13,367 nt of DNA from Fen731 sp964481885 (GTDB lineage: Bacteria > Actinomycetota > Humimicrobiia > Humimicrobiales > Humimicrobiaceae). A program made the position numbers and the translations under genes. The notes under the pieces are model-generated. The model was not told the DNA's origin. It ran no database searches and worked only from the letters and a program-made list of their open reading frames with translations. The stretch is taken from positions 1 through 13,367 of the forward strand of contig CAYZUS010000051.1 of the NCBI GenBank assembly GCA_964481885.1, read 5' to 3'. Position 1 is the first letter of the stretch. Each line of letters opens with the position of its first letter. Shown piece by piece: positions 5,214-11,159 of the stretch.

Positions 5214-8200
5214 ATGGTTATTAACATAGATGTAAATAATTTCGACGCAATAAGAGTGGGTCTTGCTTCACCTGAAAAGATAAAATCATGGTCAAACGGT
5301 GAAGTTAAAAAACCCGAGACCATAAACTACAGGACTTTAAAGCCTGAAAAAGACGGGCTTTTCTGTGAAAGGATCTTCGGGCCGACAAAAGACTGGGAAT
5401 GTTACTGCGGAAAGTACAAAAGGGTAAGATTCAAAGGGATAATCTGTGAGAGATGCGGCGTTGAAGTGACGCGTTCCAATGTAAGAAGGGAAAGGATGGG
5501 CCACATAAGCCTTGCCGCCCCTGTTTCACATATATGGTTTTTTAAAGGTGTTCCTTCAAGAATGGGATATGTTCTTGATATAAGCCCAAGGGATCTGGAA
5601 AAAGTCCTGTACTTTGATTCCTATATCATCACAAAAGTAAAACAGGAAGAATTAAAGGAAATAGACAAAACAGTGCAGGCAGTTGAAGAATCCAGGATGG
5701 CAGCTCATGAAGCCAGGCAGGCCGGAATGAGTACTGTGGAAGAACTGCAGGCGCTGGACGATGCAATTGTGAAAGTACTGCAGTCGCTGGAAATTAAAAT
5801 TCTGGCATATGAAAAAGACTGGCAACAGGACAAAGAAATCTGGCAGCCTTATTTGGAAAAAATAAGGGAATACATCAATGCCGTAAAGGAACATATTTCT
5901 GCCGTAAAAGAGGATAAAGGTGTATTGCAGGCACATGAGAAAGCAAGGCAGGCATATGATAAAGCCAGGCCGGGATATAAGGATGCAAAACTTTTGGAGG
6001 AAGAAAAGATAAAGCAATTAGAGGAAGATGCAGCAGAAAAGGAAAAAGAACTTCACGATTTAAGGCTCATCGATATTGAAGAAAATAAAACTGAACTTCT
6101 GAAAAGATATAAGGACGGCGATGAATTAAGAACGGTTGAAGATATTGAAGATGAGGAAATAGCATCTGAAAAAGACATTGAGGCAAGAGTTGCAAAGATA
6201 ATAAAAGAAGCAGGCAAGCTTTTAATTGAAGAAACCGAGATTTTTACTGAAAACCTTGAGCTTGTAAAAAGAGCTTTTACTTTTCTGTTAAATCTTGAAG
6301 TGAAAATGCTTGTACTTGATGAACCGCTTTTTAAGAAGATGAAGGAAATATACTTTAATTATTTTAATGGAGGCATGGGAGCCGAAGCTGTAAAAGAACT
6401 CTTAAAGAGTATTGATGTAGACAAAGACGTTGATGAACTTAAGGCCACTATTAAAGATTCAAAGGGCCAGAAGAGAATAAGGGCAATAAAGAGGCTCAAA
6501 ATATTATCAGTATTTAAGGGTTCTACAAACAAACCTGAACACATGATAGTTGAGATACTTCCTGTCATACCGCCTGATCTGCGTCCGATGGTGCAGCTTG
6601 ACGGCGGCAGGTTTGCAACATCTGACTTAAATGACCTGTACAGAAGAGTAATAAACCGAAACAACAGACTTAAAAAACTTCTTGAGCTTACTGCTCCTGA
6701 AATTATTATAAATAATGAAAAAAGAATGCTTCAGGAAGCAGTGGACAGCCTTTTTGACAACGGCAGGCGCGGACGTGCAGTCCTGGGCGCAGGCAACAGG
6801 CCACTGAAATCCCTGTCCGATATGTTAAAAGGAAAACAGGGGCGTTTCAGGCAGAACCTTCTTGGAAAGCGTGTCGATTATTCCGGCCGTTCAGTAATCG
6901 TTGTAAACCCGCATTTGAAGCTTTATCAGTGCGGCCTTCCAAAAGCGATGGCACTGGAGCTTTTCAAGCCCTTTGTAATGAAAGAGCTTGTTGAGAAAGG
7001 CTATGTACAGAATATAAAAAGCGCAAAGACAATGGTTGACCGTGGCGGCGATGAAGTCTGGGATGTACTTGAGCAGGTTATAAAAAATCACCCTGTACTT
7101 TTAAACAGGGCGCCCACACTTCACAGGCTTGGCATCCAGGCATTTTTGCCTATCCTTGTTGAAGGCAAGGCCATACAGATACATCCGCTTGTCTGCCCTC
7201 CTTTTAACGCAGACTTTGACGGTGACCAGATGGCTGTGCACGTTCCGCTCTCAAATGAAGCAAAATCTGAGGCGCTGGTACTCATGCTTGCATCAAACAA
7301 CATACTTTCTCCTGCAAGCGGTCTTCCCGTTTCCATTCCATCACAGGATATGGTCCTGGGGCTTTACTTTCTTACATCGGACCGCATAGCCAGAGGGCCA
7401 AAACCAAAGTATACAAAAATGGATGGTTATTTTTATAATAACATTGAGGAAGCCTTAATTGATTATGAGTATGGTTTTATAACCCTGCACAGCCCCATAA
7501 AGGTAAACATCAAAAAGGCAAACAAAGTCAAACCATATGATACAACAATTGGAAGGATCATATTAAACCAGGCTCTTCCTGAGGATTATGAATTCGTAAA
7601 TAAGGAAATAAACAAGAAGTCCCTGGTTGCCATTATATCTGACTGTATAAACAAATACCCGGCATCAGCGGTAACAATAATCCTTGATAACATTAAGGAG
7701 ATAGGCTTTAAATATGCAACGCGTTCAGGAATAACTGTAGCAATAGAAGATATAGTCGTTCCAGAGAAAAAGAAGGAAATACTTGAAGCAGCAGAAAAAA
7801 AGGTTGAAAAAGCAGAAATCCATTATAATGAGGGCCTTCTGTCAGAAGGTGAAAGACACCAGATCGTTATTACAACCTGGTCACAGGCAACAGAAGATGT
7901 TGCAGACGCTATGGAGAAAAACTTCGACAAGCATAATTCTGTATACATGATGGCAACGTCAGGAGCCCGTGGAAATATCAAGCAGCTGCGCCAGCTTGCA
8001 GGTATGCGAGGCCTTGTTGCAAATGCCCGTGGAGACATTCTTGACAGACCGATAAAGTCAAACTTTCGTGAGGGCGCAACGGTCCTTGAATACTTTATAT
8101 CTACTCACGGCGCCAGGCAGGGTCTTGCTGATACCGCGCTTAGAACAGCTGACTCAGGGTACCTGACAAGAAGGCTGGTTGACGTGGCGCAGGAAACAAT

Positions 8201-9743
8201 TGTAAGGATAAACGACTGCGGAACAGAAGAAGGCGTATCTCTTTATGTACTTACACTTGAAGGAGAGCCAAACCAGAACCTTATCGGAAGGACAAACCTG
8301 GTGGATGTTATAAACACAAAGACAAGGAAAATTATTTTAAAAGCAGGAGACGAGATAAAGGAAAAAGATCGCGAGACCTTGATCCATGCCAATATTGAAT
8401 ATGTAAGAGTGCGCTCGGGCCTTACCTGTGAATCTGAATTCGGTGTATGCCAGCAGTGTTACGGAAGGGATCTTGCATCCGGAAAGTTAATAGCCATTGG
8501 CGAGGCGGTTGGAATTATTGCAGCACAGTCAATTGGCGAGCCGGGTACACAGCTGACAATGCGTACTTTCCACACAGGAGGCGTTGCTTCGACGGTTATC
8601 ATAAGAAACGTCAAATCCCCTGTCACAGGCAGGCTGGTATTGCGGGATGAACTTTTAGAGCAGCTGCGCCTTAAAAAAGATGACTTTACTGATGAAAAAA
8701 GCGATGAGTCACGAGAAATAAGCATAGAACATGTAGTCGGAAGACTTACCTTCCAGGTAAGTATGGAAAACGGCGGCATTGTAGACGTAATTATTCCCAA
8801 GGGAGAAGTACTGCAGTTAAACAAGAGCACCGCAGTTGAAGAGGGCCACGTATTTGCAAAGATAGTCCTTACTGCAAAGAGGAAGCTTCACGTTCATAAA
8901 CACGAGAAGACTTTTGAAGGAATAGACATAACATCAGGTCTTCCAAGGGTAGTGGAACTTTTCGAGGCAAGAAGGCCAAAAGAGCATGCATTCATATCGG
9001 AGACAAGCGGCATTGCATCAATTGAGGATGTTGATCCCAAGTTCAGGATGATAACGATAAAGAATAGTGAAGATGGGCTGGAGAAGACATACCAGGTGCC
9101 TACAAGGACAAAGATAAGGGTAAGTGACGGGGACCCGGTCAATACCGGGGATCAGTTAACAGAGGGAATAAGAAACCCCCATGACATACTAAAAATCAAT
9201 GGTATAAAAGCCTGCGAACAGTACCTTGTAAAGGAAATCCAGGATGTATATAAGAGCCAGGGTGTTGACATAAATGACAAGCACATAGAAATAATAGTTC
9301 GACAGATGCTTAAAAGAGTGACGATAATTGATCAGGGTGACAGCCAGTTTTTACCGGGCGCGCTTGTAGACAGGCTCATATTTGAAAAAGAAAATAAAAA
9401 GCTTGCAGCAAATTCAAAAGAGCCCGCTACCGCAAAAACTAACCTGATGGGTATCACAAAAGCGTCACTGGCAACTGACAGCTTCCTTGCAGCTGCGTCA
9501 TTCCAGGAGACAACCAAAGTACTGACAGATGCGGCCCTTGAAAACAAGATAGATTACCTGGTAGGGTTAAAAGAAAATGTAATCATTGGCAAGGCAATAC
9601 CTGCAGGCACCGGGCTTATAAGATACAGGGATGTTGACCTGATATATGCAGGATATAAAGAAGAGCCGCAGGAAGAGATCGAGATGTTTCATGAATCCGG
9701 AGACGACGAAAAACTGGATTTGAATATGGAGCTGAACATATAG
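5214..9743 (+). CDS. rpoC: DNA-directed RNA polymerase subunit beta-prime
   Basis: Largest catalytic subunit of RNA polymerase, 1509 residues. In order: N-terminal zinc-binding domain (C63, C65, C78, C81); an enlarged coiled-coil insertion (about 145-345); the double-psi barrel with active-site NADFDGD (D667, D669, D671 hold the catalytic magnesium); bridge helix (about 950-978); second zinc site (C1002, C1072, C1079, C1082); trigger loop (GEPGTQLTMRTFHTGG, about 1108-1123); and an acidic C-terminus. Two bridge-helix residues differ from the near-universal form: A955 in FREGATVLEYF (usually L) and Q969 in GARQGLADTAL (usually K). Overall wording follows actinobacterial RpoC, including TRSGITVAIEDIVVP. 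The start has GGAGG (5201-5205) eight bases upstream, and the first residues fit the family. Cotranscribed with rpoB. Confidence 0.98.
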   Translation: MVINIDVNNFDAIRVGLASPEKIKSWSNGEVKKPETINYRTLKPEKDGLFCERIFGPTKDWECYCGKYKRVRFKGIICERCGVEVTRSNVRRERMGHISLAAPVSHIWFFKGVPSRMGYVLDISPRDLEKVLYFDSYIITKVKQEELKEIDKTVQAVEESRMAAHEARQAGMSTVEELQALDDAIVKVLQSLEIKILAYEKDWQQDKEIWQPYLEKIREYINAVKEHISAVKEDKGVLQAHEKARQAYDKARPGYKDAKLLEEEKIKQLEEDAAEKEKELHDLRLIDIEENKTELLKRYKDGDELRTVEDIEDEEIASEKDIEARVAKIIKEAGKLLIEETEIFTENLELVKRAFTFLLNLEVKMLVLDEPLFKKMKEIYFNYFNGGMGAEAVKELLKSIDVDKDVDELKATIKDSKGQKRIRAIKRLKILSVFKGSTNKPEHMIVEILPVIPPDLRPMVQLDGGRFATSDLNDLYRRVINRNNRLKKLLELTAPEIIINNEKRMLQEAVDSLFDNGRRGRAVLGAGNRPLKSLSDMLKGKQGRFRQNLLGKRVDYSGRSVIVVNPHLKLYQCGLPKAMALELFKPFVMKELVEKGYVQNIKSAKTMVDRGGDEVWDVLEQVIKNHPVLLNRAPTLHRLGIQAFLPILVEGKAIQIHPLVCPPFNADFDGDQMAVHVPLSNEAKSEALVLMLASNNILSPASGLPVSIPSQDMVLGLYFLTSDRIARGPKPKYTKMDGYFYNNIEEALIDYEYGFITLHSPIKVNIKKANKVKPYDTTIGRIILNQALPEDYEFVNKEINKKSLVAIISDCINKYPASAVTIILDNIKEIGFKYATRSGITVAIEDIVVPEKKKEILEAAEKKVEKAEIHYNEGLLSEGERHQIVITTWSQATEDVADAMEKNFDKHNSVYMMATSGARGNIKQLRQLAGMRGLVANARGDILDRPIKSNFREGATVLEYFISTHGARQGLADTALRTADSGYLTRRLVDVAQETIVRINDCGTEEGVSLYVLTLEGEPNQNLIGRTNLVDVINTKTRKIILKAGDEIKEKDRETLIHANIEYVRVRSGLTCESEFGVCQQCYGRDLASGKLIAIGEAVGIIAAQSIGEPGTQLTMRTFHTGGVASTVIIRNVKSPVTGRLVLRDELLEQLRLKKDDFTDEKSDESREISIEHVVGRLTFQVSMENGGIVDVIIPKGEVLQLNKSTAVEEGHVFAKIVLTAKRKLHVHKHEKTFEGIDITSGLPRVVELFEARRPKEHAFISETSGIASIEDVDPKFRMITIKNSEDGLEKTYQVPTRTKIRVSDGDPVNTGDQLTEGIRNPHDILKINGIKACEQYLVKEIQDVYKSQGVDINDKHIEIIVRQMLKRVTIIDQGDSQFLPGALVDRLIFEKENKKLAANSKEPATAKTNLMGITKASLATDSFLAAASFQETTKVLTDAALENKIDYLVGLKENVIIGKAIPAGTGLIRYRDVDLIYAGYKEEPQEEIEMFHESGDDEKLDLNMELNI
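5646..6248 (+). other. Enlarged coiled-coil insertion in RpoC
   Basis: RpoC residues about 145-345 lie between YFDSYIITKV and NLEVKMLVLDEPLFKKMKEIY. They are almost entirely K/E/A/Q-rich with heptad-like spacing, predicting long helices and coiled coils. Mycobacterial RpoC has an insertion of about 90 residues at this place, which forms a helical hairpin beside the main cleft. This one is roughly twice as long. It looks extended, not interrupted: no cysteine or catalytic motifs are visible. It supports an actinobacterial relationship and is a distinctive feature of this polymerase. Confidence 0.7.
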
Positions 9744-9785
9744 AAAAAAAAGAGATAAAATTTTTAAAATTTATGATTATTTTAT

Positions 9786-9814
9786 TTGACTTTTTATTTT
9801 GATAATGGTAATCT
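9786..9814 (+). promoter_or_regulatory. Promoter for the rpsL-rpsG unit
   Basis: -35 TTGACT (9786-9791), a 17-base spacer and -10 TAATCT (9809-9814), preceded by TGG (9806-9808), form an extended -10. About 40 bases of A/T-rich sequence lie upstream. Its layout matches the promoter before rpoB. Transcription would start near 9820, leaving about 140 nt of leader before rpsL. The str genes can therefore probably be expressed independently of rpoBC. Confidence 0.6.
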
Positions 9815-9846
9815 TCTAGTTCGCGTCTGGAAAGATAGAAGTTTTT
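9813..9846 (+). terminator. Terminator-like hairpin after rpoC, overlapping the rpsL promoter
   Basis: CTTCTA (9813-9818) pairs with TAGAAG (9836-9841), with an inner TTC/GAA stem (9820-9822 with 9830-9832) and a GCGTCTG loop. TTTTT (9842-9846) follows directly. The 5' arm overlaps the -10 box at 9809-9814, so only transcripts reading through from rpoC contain the whole hairpin; those started at the local promoter would lack the 5' arm. Confidence 0.45.
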
Positions 9847-9854
9847 AAGCCCAG

Positions 9855-9906
9855 CTAAAATCTTAAATATTTTAATTCTTTTATTTTTAAAAAATTTTAG
9901 TTTTTT
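9855..9906 (+). terminator. AT-rich hairpin with T-tract in rpsL leader
   Basis: CTAAAAT (9855-9861) pairs with ATTTTAG (9894-9900), and six T follow (9901-9906). The 32-base interior is itself A/T-rich and can pair partly. With only two G-C pairs in the outer stem it would be weak. It could be a leaky attenuator before rpsL or simply A/T-rich spacer. Confidence 0.25.
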
Positions 9907-9962
9907 AGTGTTTTAATTTTTGGTAATTTAAGGAAAAGAACAGAAAAAGGTAAGGTAATTTT

Positions 9963-10334
9963 ATGCCTACGATAAACCAGTTAGTAAGAAAAGGACGACA
10001 AAAGATAGTTAAAAAGAAGAAGACTCCCGCCTTGCAGAGTAATCCGATGAAAAGGGGAGTGTGCGTCAGGGTCTATACAACCACGCCAAAAAAACCTAAC
10101 TCTGCGTTAAGAAAAGTTGCAAGGGTGAGACTGTCAAACAGTCTTGAAGTAACAGCTTATATTCCCGGAGTTGGTCACAATCTTCAGGAGCACTCGATTG
10201 TTGTAATCAGAGGTGGAAGAGTCAAGGATTTACCGGGCGTAAGGTACAAAATTGTAAGAGGCGTGCTGGATACCAGTGGAGTTGAAGGCAGAAAAAATTC
10301 AAGATCAAGATATGGTGCAAAAAGACCAAAATAG
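9963..10334 (+). CDS. rpsL: 30S ribosomal protein S12
   Basis: S12 sits at the decoding centre of the small ribosomal subunit and helps check codon-anticodon pairing. The 123-residue length is usual for bacteria. The first loop reads TTTPKKPNSALRKVARVRL, with the streptomycin-related lysine at 43/44. The second reads RGGRVKDLPGVRY, with K88, D89 and P91. All are wild type, so no streptomycin-resistance change is seen; D89 is the position methylthiolated by RimO in many bacteria. The start is ATG with AAGG (9952-9955) seven bases upstream. It is first in the str group, and rpsG follows after 38 bases. The L7Ae-like gene found before rpsL in many Firmicutes is absent. Confidence 0.98.
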   Translation: MPTINQLVRKGRQKIVKKKKTPALQSNPMKRGVCVRVYTTTPKKPNSALRKVARVRLSNSLEVTAYIPGVGHNLQEHSIVVIRGGRVKDLPGVRYKIVRGVLDTSGVEGRKNSRSRYGAKRPK

Positions 10335-10372
10335 GTAATTTTAGATTTTAAATTGCTAAGGAGATTATTTTA

Positions 10373-10843
10373 ATGGCAAGAAGAGGCAATCCAACTAAGC
10401 GAAAAGTTGTTCCGGATCCGATTTATAAGAACGTATTGGTAACAAAGCTCGTAAATAAAATTCTTTGGAAAGGCAAGAAAAGTGTCGCCGAAGGAATTAT
10501 GTACGGAAGTCTGAAGATACTTGGTGATAAAACCAAGGAGAACCCTATTGACATCCTCGAAAAGTGCCTGGATAATGTTCGTCCCTATCTTGAGGTAAAA
10601 TCAAGAAGAGTCGGCGGAGCAAACTACCAGGTTCCAATCGAAGTAACCCCAAGCAGAGCTAATACCCTCGCTCTAAGATGGATAATAGGATTCGCCAGAA
10701 AAAGGCGAGAAAAAACAATGGCTGAGAGGCTTGCAGGAGAAATACTTGACGGCGCAAGCAATACCGGCAATAGTGTAAAAAAGAGGGAAGATTTACACAA
10801 AATGGCAGAAGCCAATAAGGCTTTCTCCCATTACAGATGGTAA
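10373..10843 (+). CDS. rpsG: 30S ribosomal protein S7
   Basis: S7 nucleates assembly of the 16S rRNA 3' domain and lines the E site of the small subunit. The 156-residue length is typical. The product starts MARRGNPTKRKVVPDPIY and carries the conserved VGGANYQVPIEV, ALRWIIGFARKR and MAEANKAFSHYRW blocks over its full helical fold. The start has a strong AAGGAG (10358-10363) nine bases upstream. In E. coli S7 represses its own operon by binding the rpsL-rpsG intercistronic RNA. Here that gap is only 38 bases and A/T-rich, with no obvious S7-like structure, so that mode of control is not evident. A stem-loop begins at the stop codon. Confidence 0.98.
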   Translation: MARRGNPTKRKVVPDPIYKNVLVTKLVNKILWKGKKSVAEGIMYGSLKILGDKTKENPIDILEKCLDNVRPYLEVKSRRVGGANYQVPIEVTPSRANTLALRWIIGFARKRREKTMAERLAGEILDGASNTGNSVKKREDLHKMAEANKAFSHYRW

Positions 10844-10891
10844 TAACTGCAGAAAAAGGCCCCTAAAAGCTATTTTTATTATTGCAGTTAT
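10843..10891 (+). terminator. Stem-loop immediately after rpsG
   Basis: ATAACTGCA (10843-10851) pairs perfectly with TGCAGTTAT (10883-10891), starting at the last base of the rpsG stop codon. Inside, AAAAA (10853-10857) can pair with TTTTT (10873-10877) above a small GGC/GCT stem. A-rich, not T-rich, sequence follows, so it is not a classical intrinsic terminator. It may instead protect or process the rpsG 3' end, or weakly separate rpsL-rpsG from fusA. Confidence 0.45.
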
Positions 10892-10935
10892 AAAAAAATA
10901 TTTAAAAAAATTTTATTAAATGAATGGCTGTGCTT

Positions 10936-10965
10936 ACCATTCTGCATTTTTAATGCAGTATTGGT
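10936..10965 (+). other. Strong stem-loop in rpsG-fusA gap
   Basis: CTGCATT (10942-10948) pairs perfectly with AATGCAG (10952-10958) around a TTT loop. Beyond a T/T mismatch the stem goes on with T40-A60 and ACCA (10936-10939) against TGGT (10962-10965), with T10961 bulged: 12 pairs in all. No T-run follows. It is the best hairpin between rpsG and fusA and could be a processing site or a regulatory structure in a read-through transcript. Confidence 0.5.
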
Positions 10966-11067
10966 GTTTAATGCATAGCGCTAAGACAGACGGAAAGCTT
11001 AAAGAAAACAGTCTTAAAAGCAAAAGCTTAAGTTTAAAAGGTACTATTTAAAGGATATAAGCAAAAG

Positions 11068-11096
11068 TTGCAAAACAGGTAACTGCATTATATAAG
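11068..11096 (+). promoter_or_regulatory. Possible promoter for fusA-tuf
   Basis: TTGCAA (11068-11073), a 17-base spacer and TATAAG (11091-11096) give four matches of six at each box and ideal spacing, about 60 bases before the fusA start codon. There is no TG extension. An inverted TAACTGCA (11080-11087), seen elsewhere in the intergenic DNA, lies in the spacer. In A/T-rich DNA such matches are common, so this is tentative. Confidence 0.35.
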
Positions 11097-11100
11097 TCAG

Positions 11101-11159
11101 CAGAAGCTAAAAGTAAGTAGAGAGAAGCTTAAAGGTCAGAAGGCAGAAGTTAAAAGAAG
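11101..11159 (+). repeat. Purine-rich ~21-nt imperfect tandem repeats before fusA
   Basis: Related 12-mers AGAAGCTAAAAG (11102-11113), AGAAGCTTAAAG (11123-11134) and AGAAGTTAAAAG (11145-11156) recur at 21 and 22 bases. The array ends just before the ATG at 11160. Two looser relatives lie upstream: GAAAGCTTAAAG (10993-11004) and CAAAAGCTTAAG (11021-11032). The array occupies the ribosome binding region and gives several weak AAGG/GAAG pairing sites in place of one good Shine-Dalgarno site. Confidence 0.55.

Noticed and set aside
9744..9962. Missing L7Ae-like gene between rpoC and rpsL
   Set aside because: That gene is typical of Firmicutes and not of Actinobacteria, so its absence is expected here; the gap has no open frame worth calling.
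10924..10953. Nine-codon frame MAVLTILHF as a fusA leader peptide
   Set aside because: No Shine-Dalgarno site; its stop in the loop of the 10936-10965 hairpin is curious, but the length is well within chance.
10953..11051. 32-codon open frame before fusA (MQYWCLMHSAK...)
   Set aside because: No ribosome site, starts inside a hairpin, and its Lys/Ser-rich second half is just the A-rich repeat DNA.
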